DNA of 64,000 nt, taken from the NCBI RefSeq assembly GCF_037893185.1, contig NZ_CP140772.1, forward strand, positions 2,914,001-2,978,000, written 5' to 3'. This document shows positions 46,366 to 56,700 of the stretch, in pieces (within the stretch, counting starts at the first letter, position 1; each line of letters begins with the position of its first letter). The notes beneath the pieces were generated by a model. That model saw only the letters and a program-made list of their open reading frames with translations. It had not been told where the DNA came from and did not search any database. The DNA is from Chitinophaga sp. 180180018-3 (lineage in GTDB: Bacteria > Bacteroidota > Bacteroidia > Chitinophagales > Chitinophagaceae). The translations under genes were made by a program, and so were the position numbers.

Positions 46366-47367
46366 ATGAACGCAGTACGATTGGTCATCTCCGGGGAAAA
46401 CAACCAGTTAGCAGACGATAGTAATTATCCTAAACCTGCCATTAAAAACCCTCACCAGGTGCTTATCAGGGTTAAAACGGCAGGTATTAACCCGATTGAC
46501 TGGCAAATGTTTCAAGGGAAGAATGAGATACGCATGCTGAACTCCGATATTTTAGGCAGGGAGCTTGTTGGCGTAGTAGAAGAAGTGGGCAGTGCAGTGG
46601 TAAATTTCAGGCAGCACGACGAAGTTTTCCTTGCTATCGGCAGTATGGGCAGCAACGGCGCTTTTGCGGAATATGTAGTAGCACCGGAAGAAATAGTGGC
46701 GCATAAACCTCAAAAACTCAGTGCTGAACAGGTGGCTGCACTTCCCATTGCGTATGTTACCGCCTGGCAGGCGGTTTCCAGGTTACAATTGCCCAAAGAT
46801 GTTTCTATACTCATCCTGGGTGCATCCGGAGGCGTAGGCAAGGCTTTAGTTAATGTGCTGCATCATTTCGGGTATCATAAAATAATCGCAACTGCCGGGA
46901 ATGATTATAGTACCACCGAATTAATGAAACAGGGGCTAGCCAACAATCAAATTGTCTCATACAAACTTCCGGATGTAGCACAGGAATTACTAACGTTTAA
47001 TAAGGGACTGTATGATGTTGTAATAGACTGCATAGGAAACCAGATGACCGAAATAGGAGCGGCCTCCCTGAAAAGAGAAGGATTATTTACAGACATTACC
47101 AATCTGAGAACGGAAGAGGCGAATGATATACTGTTTCAGAAAGCGGCGCTGATTATGAATATTTCCCGTTATGCCGAACCGGAATTGTATTATAAATATG
47201 GAGAAATACTGCAACAGGTGTCCGGAATGCTGGAAACACAGGCAGGATGGCATTTACAGGAGGTGCTTAATTTAGGAAAACTGTCCGCCCGTAATTTGCA
47301 TAAAGCTTTTGATTTAATGAAAAAGAATGAAACCAATGGGAAGAAGCTTATTTTGGAAGTGCTGTAA
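46366..47367 (+). CDS. Medium-chain (zinc-type) dehydrogenase/reductase, quinone oxidoreductase-like
   Basis: The 333-aa protein is an MDR-family NADPH oxidoreductase: NPIDWQMFQG and GRELVGVVEEVGS in the GroES-like domain, then the Rossmann motif ILGASGGVGKALV near 148-160. The catalytic zinc ligands are absent, as in quinone oxidoreductases and enoyl reductases. It probably reduces quinones or reactive carbonyls. Its divergent HxlR neighbour is the likely regulator. Confidence 0.92.
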   Translation: MNAVRLVISGENNQLADDSNYPKPAIKNPHQVLIRVKTAGINPIDWQMFQGKNEIRMLNSDILGRELVGVVEEVGSAVVNFRQHDEVFLAIGSMGSNGAFAEYVVAPEEIVAHKPQKLSAEQVAALPIAYVTAWQAVSRLQLPKDVSILILGASGGVGKALVNVLHHFGYHKIIATAGNDYSTTELMKQGLANNQIVSYKLPDVAQELLTFNKGLYDVVIDCIGNQMTEIGAASLKREGLFTDITNLRTEEANDILFQKAALIMNISRYAEPELYYKYGEILQQVSGMLETQAGWHLQEVLNLGKLSARNLHKAFDLMKKNETNGKKLILEVL

Positions 47368-47603
47368 AATGGATGTTGGACGTTATCGTATACAGATAAG
47401 AAAAGAAGACGGAATTATCCGGGCCAGGAAGGTTATCCGGGTTATTTTTTGTCTACCTAACCTCAGGATAGATTTTTTAATCTTTTAATATCCTACTTGG
47501 AAATATTACCATGAAAATAACATTCCCACTCCGGAGAAACCCCTAAATTGCATACCATCCAACTTACAACAGTAAAACATTGTTTTAAAACCTGTTTTAT
47601 ATT

Positions 47604-48683
47604 ATGCTGAAAAAGACTGTAGCAACCGTGCTTATTATTGCATTGGCAATATCGTGCAAGAAAAACGACGACAAACCCGTAAATCCTCCGGGCCCGGACC
47701 CCCAGGTGGTCAAAGACCTCTCAAAAAAAGCTAAGATCGACTCGATAAGTAACGTCATCAAAAAATGGCAACTAAATAATGTGGTGCGCGATAGTGTCTG
47801 GAACGACAGTGCAGGAGTCAGCTTTTTTATCAAATATCCCGCTGGATGGTTCCGGATTAACGGAAATAGTATATTTCCCGGGGCTACTATAAATACCTCC
47901 GGATTTAAAAAAGATAATGTGCCTGAGTTCTTAGCCGGACCAGAAAACCAGCAGGTAAAACTGTTTACTGGTAACATTACAGTGAAGCCTGTCGACTCCC
48001 TGATTCCTCTTTCCCAAACAGCGGTAAGCGGATTAATTCAGCATTGGTTCGGCAAGAGTAACGGAACAACAGAAGGTACGGCGGTAGGACGGGCAGTGAG
48101 CTTTGATGACTATGCTACCCTGTTTTTATATTCCCCCGCCGCCGCTTTAACGAACCGGCTATTTGATCCGGTACCTCTCCATCAGCTGATTCCTGCAGCG
48201 AAGCAGTCGGCTATTGAGAAAAAAAATGGCTGTATGGTATATTCTGTAGGGGTTAACTATAGACTCTATTTTGACTATCAGGATGGATTGGTACGCTACA
48301 AGAACTATTATGCAACTGATGCCGGCAATAAAGGCTTTATTTCCATGGTAGCTTATGGACATGAAGTGTTCGTATTTCTTGAGTCAGATGCAGAAGAAGA
48401 TAAGTTAAGACCGGCTATGAACCGCACTCTCAGCGGAACCGAAACCAGCGAAGATGTTGCGCTGCTGAAGCAAAGCAAAGCCCATGTATACTATCGCCAT
48501 GTGGCGGCCGCAAAGGTTTCAAAGGAGGATTTAAATGGATACGACCGGTTAAAAGAATACCTCACTATAATAAATACTCCCTTTGATTACAAAGGTGTTC
48601 CGCTTTACTATGGTGTGAAGAACACAGCCGCGGAAACGATTGAGGCCGATCGTTTGTTAAGAATTGATTTTACGTTGAAGTAA
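47604..48683 (+). CDS. Hypothetical lipoprotein
   Basis: The 359-aa protein has a lipoprotein signal (Cys18 in ALAISCKKN) followed by a proline-rich linker, as is usual for surface or periplasmic lipoproteins of Bacteroidota. The rest is a mixed alpha/beta soluble domain that I do not recognise. It has no operon partners; 236 bases of non-coding sequence lie upstream, with two direct copies of TTATCCGGG at about 47415-47450. Confidence 0.78.
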   Translation: MLKKTVATVLIIALAISCKKNDDKPVNPPGPDPQVVKDLSKKAKIDSISNVIKKWQLNNVVRDSVWNDSAGVSFFIKYPAGWFRINGNSIFPGATINTSGFKKDNVPEFLAGPENQQVKLFTGNITVKPVDSLIPLSQTAVSGLIQHWFGKSNGTTEGTAVGRAVSFDDYATLFLYSPAAALTNRLFDPVPLHQLIPAAKQSAIEKKNGCMVYSVGVNYRLYFDYQDGLVRYKNYYATDAGNKGFISMVAYGHEVFVFLESDAEEDKLRPAMNRTLSGTETSEDVALLKQSKAHVYYRHVAAAKVSKEDLNGYDRLKEYLTIINTPFDYKGVPLYYGVKNTAAETIEADRLLRIDFTLK

Positions 48684-49013
48684 TATTGAACAGAGAGATT
48701 ACGCTGTCTTTCAGTGCTTCACCAGATTCCCAGCGCAGCCCGCATCAGGTAACATGTGCCATTAAAAGCATTGCTGCGCTGGTATCTTCAATCTCATCTT
48801 TTTTACCGGCATGCTGTGTGCCTGCTGTAGCAGAAAGAAATTCATTTATCTGTAGCTTCGATACCGGATATTCCTATGATTTGCAGAAAATAGCATGCTG
48901 CAACAAATCCTCCCATCATTTGCAACATTTTCATCCCATCCATCCCAATCCCTCTTCATATATTTGCTTCGTCAAACGCTAAAGAACAACCTTTATCCTG
49001 CCAGACGTTCCTC
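48684..49013. other. Intergenic region with putative promoter
   Basis: This 330-base gap has no credible gene; a TTG-started 98-codon frame in it is cysteine- and serine-rich in a way typical of chance frames. Near its end TATATTTG (48959-48966) matches the -7 consensus exactly and is followed by C, with no -33 element at proper spacing. It could drive the membrane protein starting at 49014. Confidence 0.5.
48959..48966 (+). promoter_or_regulatory. Putative -7 element (TATATTTG)
   Basis: Exact match to TAnnTTTG followed by C, 48 bases before ATG 49014. The -33 motif is missing, so this is moderate support only. Confidence 0.4.
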
Positions 49014-49607
49014 ATGATGCAAACATCCATAAAACAACTACACCGTCTTTCCGGTATCATCCTCGCCTCATTTCTGCTGCTACACCTCACCAACCACCTG
49101 TTCGCCCTCGGCGGCCCGCAACTGCATATCACCGTCATGAATACACTCCGGCATATCTACCGGTTCTGGCCAATAGAAGTACTGCTGCTGTTATGCGTAG
49201 GCTTTCAGATAATCAGCGGGGGATACCTCGTCATGAAGAAAGGCTTTATCCGCCAGCCATTCCACGTGGTAGCACAGGTGTTGAGTGGATTGTACCTGTC
49301 TTTTTTTATGGTCTATCATGTACAGGCAGTGCTACGTGGGCGTTTCCAGTGGAAGATGAACACCGATTTTTATTTTGCCGCCGGTGTGGCGAATCATTAT
49401 CCGGAGAAACTCTTCTTTATTCCTTATTACACCCTGTCGCTGATCGCTGTTTTTACGCATATCGCTGCGGCGCATTACCTGAAAAGGAAGGAAGCCGGTT
49501 GCCCGCCACGCAGGTATAAAAACGAAACCATTGGTATCTGTATTGCCGGTGGGATAGTAACCTTGCTGATCATGATTTCCTTTACCGGCGTATTATATAA
49601 GATTTAA
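49014..49607 (+). CDS. SdhC-like cytochrome b membrane protein
   Basis: The 197-aa protein has about five membrane spans and starts with the HRLSG...LLLHLTNH pattern (His10, His24, His28) that resembles the cytochrome b subunit of succinate dehydrogenase/fumarate reductase. Further histidines lie in FMVYHVQAV and HIAAAHYL. These could bind heme b. No flavoprotein or iron-sulfur subunit genes are nearby, so it is an orphan and probably not the housekeeping SdhC. Its role is unknown. A hairpin follows the stop codon. Confidence 0.75.
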   Translation: MMQTSIKQLHRLSGIILASFLLLHLTNHLFALGGPQLHITVMNTLRHIYRFWPIEVLLLLCVGFQIISGGYLVMKKGFIRQPFHVVAQVLSGLYLSFFMVYHVQAVLRGRFQWKMNTDFYFAAGVANHYPEKLFFIPYYTLSLIAVFTHIAAAHYLKRKEAGCPPRRYKNETIGICIAGGIVTLLIMISFTGVLYKI

Positions 49608-49609
49608 AA

Positions 49610-49631
49610 GCGGCGTTCCGGGAAACGCCGC
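49610..49631. terminator. Hairpin between convergent genes
   Basis: GCGGCGTT (49610-49617) pairs perfectly with AACGCCGC (49624-49631) over a 6-base loop. It lies between the ends of the SdhC-like gene (49607) and the isomerase gene (49644). No strong T-run is present. Confidence 0.65.
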
Positions 49632-49643
49632 CGGGATAAACAG

Positions 49644-50555
49644 CTACAGGAATTTCCTAAGCTTACTTTTGAAGAAGCCGGCATTTTCCGCAATACTATC
49701 CATCGCATCTCCCGTACGGAAGTTACCACCCTGCTCCAGGAAATAGTATTCCAGTCCTGCCATACGGAAGTCGGGCAGTATTTTCGTATAGTCGATAGCT
49801 CCCTGCCCAAGCTCCGTATAATCCTGCGTTTTACGATCCATGTCCTTAATATGCCACATCACAAAACGGCCGGGCTGTTGTTTGAAAAATTCTATAGGCT
49901 GTTTCTTCGCCGCACGCACCACCCAGTACATATCAATCTGCAGCTTCACAAGGTCGGGATCTGTTTCTTTCATAATCACCTGGTAGCCATTGATGCCTCC
50001 CTGATCAATGAATTCATGATCGTGGTTGTGGTAAGCCAGGCGCAAACCAGCCTGCTTCACCCGTGCACCAATAGTGTTAAGCTTAGCCGACAGCAATTTG
50101 AATTTATCAATGGTCCTGTCTTCCGGCGCCAGCCAGGGCCAGGTGATATACTGTTGATCCAGCTGTTTCGCACCCGCTATGCATTGATCCACATAGCCCA
50201 GCAGATCCGCCTCCGGCACATTAAGGTATTTATAAAGATCATAATGCCCGCTTGAGGTAGTGAGCCCCGCGTCTTTCAGCAGCTGCTTAAAATCCCCGGC
50301 ACTGAGCCCGTAGTACCCAACACGGGCCGGATCAAAACCATAGGTTTCCAGATCCTGGTATCCCAGGGCCGCCACTCTTTTTAAAGTGCCGGTTACGTCG
50401 CGTTCCATCGCCTCCCGGATAGTATAAAGCTGAAGCCCCATTTTAAACCTGGGTTTGTGCAGGGCTGCAAGGGCAGGTGGGGAGAGTAGGGTGCCCATAA
50501 CGGCAAGACCTGATTGTGTCAGAAAATTTCGCCGGTTGATAGTTTTTAATTCCAT
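49644..50555 (-). CDS. Tat-exported sugar isomerase/epimerase-like TIM barrel
   Basis: The 303-aa protein has a twin-arginine signal (NRRNFLTQSG at 7-16, cleavage near ALAALHK) and an AP-endonuclease-2/xylose-isomerase-like barrel with AYHNHDHEF, QIDMYWV and MWHIKDMD as the metal/substrate blocks. Tat export suggests it is folded, possibly with metal, before reaching the periplasm. Relatives in Bacteroidota often occur with glycoside-oxidation genes. It is divergent from the GH31 gene of the polysaccharide locus. Confidence 0.9.
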   Translation of the reverse strand: MELKTINRRNFLTQSGLAVMGTLLSPPALAALHKPRFKMGLQLYTIREAMERDVTGTLKRVAALGYQDLETYGFDPARVGYYGLSAGDFKQLLKDAGLTTSSGHYDLYKYLNVPEADLLGYVDQCIAGAKQLDQQYITWPWLAPEDRTIDKFKLLSAKLNTIGARVKQAGLRLAYHNHDHEFIDQGGINGYQVIMKETDPDLVKLQIDMYWVVRAAKKQPIEFFKQQPGRFVMWHIKDMDRKTQDYTELGQGAIDYTKILPDFRMAGLEYYFLEQGGNFRTGDAMDSIAENAGFFKSKLRKFL

Positions 50556-50855
50556 AGCTAACAGTAAGGTTTGTAATAAAATTAAATAACTGTCTGATTG
50601 ACAGTTTTATTTTGCAGTGGACTAAATTTTTTTTAGTCTTTCTATAATATCTGCTATAGCTGATAAAGACAGCATATAGCAATATTCCTGCATTTGGTAA
50701 ATCTAGCGTAAAGATCGTCACCGTTCATGAATTCGTGATGAAAATGAGGCAATTGCAACAATTGATACCCTAAACTGCAACATACCATCCCCCGGTCATT
50801 CAACGATATTATCCAACTTTACAACATTGTATCCACGTAAGAATTTCACCGCGTT
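50556..50855. promoter_or_regulatory. Divergent control region of polysaccharide locus
   Basis: This 300-base gap holds two adjacent small inverted repeats: AACTGTC-TGATT-GACAGTT (50588-50606) and GACTAAA-TTTTT-TTTAGTC (50620-50638). The first is a perfect 7-bp-arm palindrome and a candidate operator. No clear TTTG/TAnnTTTG pair is found on either strand. Confidence 0.4.
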
Positions 50856-53711
50856 ATGAAAAGAACGATTACCGTTGCATGGCTTTTTTTTTTGTTGATC
50901 AGCAATGCTTCTTTGGCAGGTCCGCCGTTTTATTCACCAACTAAAGATGGGGTCATGATTTTTACTGACCCCTCTTATACCGGTACAACCAACACCGTCA
51001 GGCTGTATGTGATAACAGATGAAATTATCAGGGTAGTGGCAGTACCAGGGAAGGAAATCAGTACTGCTCAAAGTCTGATAACAGTCGATACTAAAAGACC
51101 GGCTCCTGAATGGAAACTGACGGCTTCCAACGATGTACTAAGACTAAAGACGAAGAAACTAACCGCCGTTATTGCGCTTAAAACAGGCGCTGTTTCATTC
51201 CTGGATGCAAAAGGGGAAAAGATGCTGGCGGAAAAAACGCCCAATGGCAGCAGTTTCCAGCCTGCCGTATTCGATGGCCAGCGCTATTATCAGCTCACCC
51301 GGCAGTTCGAAGGGGCTGATGACGACGCCTGGTATGGCCTCGGACAGCATCAGGACGGAGTATATAATTATAAAGGACAACAGGTCACTTTCTTCCAGAA
51401 TAATACCGAAGTAGCTATCCCTTTCCTGGTGTCCAACAAAAACTATGGCATCCTCTGGGATAATTATTCCCTGACTACGGCCGGAGATGTACGGCCGCTG
51501 CACCCGCTTGCTGCCTTACAACTTTTCTCGAAAAATGGCGAGCAGGGCTGGCTGACTGCCTCCTACGCCAATGATGCGCATCAGCCGCAGGAAATTATTG
51601 CCCGCCGGGCGGAATCCGATATCAGCATGGAATTCCTGGGTGATTCAAAAGTCAGGCTCCCCAAAGAATTTACGCCCGCTACCGGCATGGTTTCCTGGGA
51701 AGGCAGCCTGGCCAGCGATCAGTCAGGCCTGCATCAACTGAAGTTCACCTTCGGAGGAACGCTGAAAGTATGGCTGAACGGAAAGCTGGTACTGGACCAT
51801 TGGCGAAAGGCATGGAACCCCGCGCCGGCACTCATTCCCTTCAGCTTTGAGAAAAACGTAAAGGTGCCGGTAAAGATTGAATGGACGCCCGAAAGCGCCG
51901 AATCCTACCTGTCGCTGAAATGGCAGGAGCCGTTGAGTAAAGAACAACAGCGCTGCTTCGGCTTTGCATCTGAAGCAGGCCGCCAGGTAGATTATTATTT
52001 CGTGCATGGCAATAATATAGATGAAGTGATTTCCGGCTACCGGGAGCTCACCGGTAAAGCGCCTATCGTGCCCAAATGGGCATTGGGTTTCTGGCAGAGC
52101 CGCGAACGCTACAAAACGCAACAGGAAATCCTTTCCACCGTCGATGAATTCAGGAAAAGAAAAATACCGCTGGATAACATCGTGCTCGACTGGAGCTACT
52201 GGCGCGAAGCCGAATGGGGAAGCCAGGAGTTTGATCCGGCGAGGTTTCCGTCGCCCGACAGCATGATTACCCTGCTGCATGAAAAGTATCACACACAGAT
52301 CATGATATCCGTATGGCCTAAGTTTTACAAAAACATACCGGCCTACAACGAATTTGAGAAGAGAAACTGGCTCTATAAAAGAAATATTGCCGACGAACAG
52401 CGCGATTGGATAGGCAACGGCTATGTGTCTACCTTTTATGACGCTTTTAATGAAGATGCCCGCCGGGGATTCTGGGATCTGCTCAACACTAAGCTCTATG
52501 CCAAAGGAATTGATGCCTGGTGGATGGATGCCAGTGAACCGGATGTACTGTCGAATGTAAGCCCCGGGAAACGAAAGCTGCAAATGACGCCCACAGCCCT
52601 GGGCAGCGCTGCTGAATACCTGAATGCTTATCCCTTGCAAAATGCAAAAGGCATCTACGAAGGACAGCGCCAGACCAGTCCCGGCAAAAGGGTATTCCTG
52701 CTCACCCGCTCGGGCTTCGCAGGCTCGCAGCGCTATGCTGCCTCCATCTGGAGTGGCGATATTGGCGCCACCTGGCACGACATGCATGCGCAGATCGCCG
52801 CCGGCCTCAATTTCTCCCTGTCTGGTCTTCCTTACTGGACAATGGATATCGGCGGATTTGTGGTACCGGCAAAGTTTGAAAAACCGGATACTGCCAGCCT
52901 CGAGGAATGGAGAGAGCTGGTAACCCGCTGGACGCAGTTCGGCGCATTTGTGCCGTTGTTCCGTTCGCACGGGCAATATCCTTACCGCGAAATTTTCAAT
53001 ACCGCTCCGGACGATCACCCGGCGTATCAAAGCTTCCTGTATTACGACAAGCTTCGCTATCGTATGCTACCCTATATCTATTCTTTGGCTGGTGCTGCAT
53101 TCCATGAAAACTATACCATGATGCGGGGTTTAGTCATGGACTTTGCAAAAGACACCGCTGTGCTGAACATCAACGATCAGTTCATGTTCGGACCGTTCAT
53201 GCTTGTTAACCCAATTTATCAGTACAAACAACGCAGCAGGGAAGTATATCTGCCTGCCGGAGAAGGTTGGTACGATCTGTACACCGGCGCCTGGAACAGC
53301 GGCGGCAAAAGAATAAACGCCGATGCGCCGTATAACCGTATACCACTCTATATAAAAGAAGGCGCCATCATTCCATTGGGGCCCGACCTGCAATACACGT
53401 CGGAAAAGCCGGCAGATACGACTACGCTATACGTTTACACCGGTAAGAACGGATCTTTCCGGTTGTACGAAGACGATGGGGCGTCCTATGACTATGAGAA
53501 AGGACAGTTTACCGTTATCCCGATCGATTATAATGAAAGCGCCGGAACCCTCACAATAGGCGACCGTAAAGGATCTTACAGCGGCATGCTGAAGCAGCGC
53601 ACCTTCCGGATCATCCGGGTTACTCGTGCTGCTCCTAAAGCCCTGGATCCTGATGGCCGTCCCGATAAGGAGATTAGCTACGAAGGCAGGAAGTTATCCG
53701 TCAAAATATAA
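50856..53711 (+). CDS. GH31 alpha-xylosidase/alpha-glucosidase with PA14 insert
   Basis: The 951-aa exported enzyme has a signal peptide (about 1-21), an N-terminal galactose-mutarotase-like domain, a PA14-like insertion (about 280-370, with GTLKVWLNGKLVLDHW), the GH31 (beta/alpha)8 barrel (about 400-750) and C-terminal beta domains. The nucleophile is Asp558 in WWMDASEPD and the acid/base is Asp635 in IWSGD. PA14-containing GH31 enzymes include alpha-xylosidases that remove xylose from xyloglucan oligosaccharides, which fits the locus. It is the first gene of an operon: susC follows after 39 bases. Confidence 0.93.
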   Translation: MKRTITVAWLFFLLISNASLAGPPFYSPTKDGVMIFTDPSYTGTTNTVRLYVITDEIIRVVAVPGKEISTAQSLITVDTKRPAPEWKLTASNDVLRLKTKKLTAVIALKTGAVSFLDAKGEKMLAEKTPNGSSFQPAVFDGQRYYQLTRQFEGADDDAWYGLGQHQDGVYNYKGQQVTFFQNNTEVAIPFLVSNKNYGILWDNYSLTTAGDVRPLHPLAALQLFSKNGEQGWLTASYANDAHQPQEIIARRAESDISMEFLGDSKVRLPKEFTPATGMVSWEGSLASDQSGLHQLKFTFGGTLKVWLNGKLVLDHWRKAWNPAPALIPFSFEKNVKVPVKIEWTPESAESYLSLKWQEPLSKEQQRCFGFASEAGRQVDYYFVHGNNIDEVISGYRELTGKAPIVPKWALGFWQSRERYKTQQEILSTVDEFRKRKIPLDNIVLDWSYWREAEWGSQEFDPARFPSPDSMITLLHEKYHTQIMISVWPKFYKNIPAYNEFEKRNWLYKRNIADEQRDWIGNGYVSTFYDAFNEDARRGFWDLLNTKLYAKGIDAWWMDASEPDVLSNVSPGKRKLQMTPTALGSAAEYLNAYPLQNAKGIYEGQRQTSPGKRVFLLTRSGFAGSQRYAASIWSGDIGATWHDMHAQIAAGLNFSLSGLPYWTMDIGGFVVPAKFEKPDTASLEEWRELVTRWTQFGAFVPLFRSHGQYPYREIFNTAPDDHPAYQSFLYYDKLRYRMLPYIYSLAGAAFHENYTMMRGLVMDFAKDTAVLNINDQFMFGPFMLVNPIYQYKQRSREVYLPAGEGWYDLYTGAWNSGGKRINADAPYNRIPLYIKEGAIIPLGPDLQYTSEKPADTTTLYVYTGKNGSFRLYEDDGASYDYEKGQFTVIPIDYNESAGTLTIGDRKGSYSGMLKQRTFRIIRVTRAAPKALDPDGRPDKEISYEGRKLSVKI

Positions 53712-53750
53712 GTCGTTTTATCACTACCAAAATCCAAATGTCTGACACGT

Positions 53751-56700
53751 ATGAAAAAATCAAGTAGAAAATCATGGCAGCTATTGCTTTATTCATTAAT
53801 GGTGGTCATATTCATAAGCCATTCAGCGATTGCGCAAACAAATTACACAACAGGCCGGATCACCTCCGGGAAAACGGCAGCAGCAGTGCCGGGCGCGGTG
53901 ATCAAAATAAAAGGTACCAACAAAGGCGCCGTAACAGATGATGGCGGATATTTTAAGATTGATGCCGCCCCCGGTGATGTGCTCGTCATCACCTCCATTG
54001 GCTATGTACCACAGGAAGTAAAGGTAACCGGCAGCGCGATGAACCTGCAATTGCAGGAATCCGTTACACAAATTGAAGACCTGGTGGTGATTGGTTATGG
54101 CGTGCAGAAGAAGAAACTCGTTACCGGCGCCAATCTCCAGGTGAAAGGCGATGACCTTCAGAAACAGAATACCACCAATGCTTTGCAGGCATTACAGGGG
54201 CAGGCGCCGGGCGTACAGCTTACCAGCTATTCCGGTCAGCCCGGTTCGGCGATGAATGTGATTATCCGTGGTAAAGGTACTGTTGGCAATTTTGCGCCGC
54301 TATATATTGTAGATGGCGTACAAACCAGCGATATCGCTTATCTCAATCCCGCTGATATTGCTTCCATTGATGTGTTGAAAGATGCTGCTTCCGCAGCCAT
54401 TTATGGCTCTCAGGCCGCTAACGGGGTGATTCTTGTTACTACAAGGTCAGGTAAAGTAAACCAGAAAGCGCAGGTAACACTGGATGCTTTCTATGGTGTG
54501 CAGAATGTAGCCCGCAAAGCACAACTGCTCAATGCAAAGGAATACGCGACGATTATGAACGAAGCAGCTGTTAACTCTGGCAAAACGCCGTATTTCTCCA
54601 ACGATGTCATCAACAACCTGCCTGTAAATACGAACTGGCTCGACCAGATGTTTGTGAAAAATGTACCCATCCAGAACTACGTGCTGGGCGTACAGGGCGG
54701 AAGTGCCGGCTCCATATATTCGTTGTCGTTAGGATACACGAACCAGGGGGGTATCGTGGGCGGCTCCAGTCTCTCTAACCTCGAACGCTATACGTTCAGG
54801 ATAAATTCTGAGCACAGGCTGTATAAAGACATGGTCAAAGTGGGCGAACACCTGACTTTCAATTATCAGAATACAGCCGGCATTCAGGTCGGAAATCAGT
54901 ACAACAACTCGCTGCGTGCGGCGTTTGGCACCAGCCCTTTCCTGCCCATGTACGATAACGACGGCAATTTCTTCAGCAGCGATAAAACCGGCTGGTATCC
55001 CGGAAAACCTGATATGGCCTGGAATAACGGCGAATCCAATCCCTATGCGGTGATGTACAATACCAATCAATATCGCAACAGCAGTCAGGGCCTGTTTGGA
55101 GATGTATACCTGCAGGCAGAACCCATTAAAGGCCTGAAATACCGCAGCAGCCTGGGATTGAACTACTACGCTAATCAAAGCCATGGCTACACACCCGTTT
55201 ATCATCTATCTATATACTCCTTTAACGATACATCAAAAGTAACCCAGTCAATGGGAAGCGGGCAAACCATTCAGTTCGATAACTCGTTGAGCTACGACTT
55301 CACACTGGGCGCCAATCACAGCTTCACCGTGATGGCGGGTACATCCGCGCTTAAAGCAACCGGCGTTAGCATGACCGGCAACAACTGGGATCTGCGGATC
55401 GCCGACATGTCGCATGCCTACCTTTCCGTAGCCCAGAACGTGAATAAAGGAGCGCCTTATATGAGTATGAGTGGTGGACCTTTTACCAATTCACTGGTAT
55501 CTTACTTCGGAAGGTTGCAATATAATTTTATGGAGAAATACCTGCTGAACGTTACTTTCAGAGCGGATGGCTCCTCCAGGTTTGCACCCGAAAACCGATG
55601 GGGATATTTCCCTTCTGTATCTGCAGGATGGGTGGCTACAAAAGAAGAATTTATGAGAGATGTACGATGGCTGGATTTCTTCAAGCTGCGGGCCAGCTGG
55701 GGCCAGGTGGGTAATCAGAATGTAGCTGCTTACCAATATTTATCGCCCATCTCTTTCGTGCATGCCGCTTATATCTTCGGCCCGGTGGAAGGTGCTAATA
55801 CACAGGGCGCTTATCCGAGCAGGCTGGCCAATCCGAATGTAAAGTGGGAAACCTCTGAACAAACTAACGTAGGCTTCGACGCTACGTTGTTGAATAAGCT
55901 GAATGTTACTTTTGATTATTATATTAAGAAAACGAAAGACTGGCTGATCACGGCACCTATCCTCGCCACCGCCGGTGCAGACGCTCCTTTGATCAATGGC
56001 GGCGATGTCAGCAACACCGGTGTGGAACTCGCGTTGGCCTACCAGAACAGCATTGGCAAATCTTTCCATTATACAATCGGCATCAATGGCGCCTATAATA
56101 AAAACAGAATAGGCAACATCCCTACGAACGATCATATCATTCATGGGCCTAACAATTTGCTGTACTCTAATTCCCTTGAATTTTACAGGGCGGCAAATGG
56201 TTATCCTATTGGTTATTTCTGGGGCCTGAAAACAGCAGGCATATTTCAGTCGGAGGCAGAAGTGAATGCCTACAGAAGCAAGTCAGGTAAGCTGATTCAG
56301 CCGGATGCCAAACCCGGCGATGTTCGTTTCGTTGATCAGAATGGCGATGGTGTCATCGATGCCAGTGATAAAACCATGATAGGCGATCCGAATCCGCATT
56401 TTACATTTGGGTTTAACATCGGACTGGATTATAAAGGCTTCGACCTGCAAATACAGGCCTCCGGTGTATCAGGCAATAAAATTGTGCAGTCGTGGAGAGA
56501 TCAGTCCGGCGCATATGGCAACTACTCCGCTGCCATCCTCGACCGCTGGCATGGCCCCGGATCATCCAACACGATGCCTAGGGTAACGGAAGATAACCGC
56601 AACTGGACACAGTTTTCCGACCTCTATATACATGACGGAAGTTTTCTGCGTATCAATACCATCACGCTGGGATACGATTTTTCGAAACTGGCATCGCGGA

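Noticed and set aside
48686..48982. A 98-codon plus-strand frame in the gap after the lipoprotein gene
   Set aside because: It needs a TTG start, has an unlikely Cys/Ser/His-rich composition and overlaps a promoter-like element.
51723..53030. A 435-codon open frame on the minus strand
   Set aside because: It lies wholly antisense to the well-supported GH31 gene, shows no domain or signal of its own, and is an effect of the G+C-rich codon pattern of the opposite strand.
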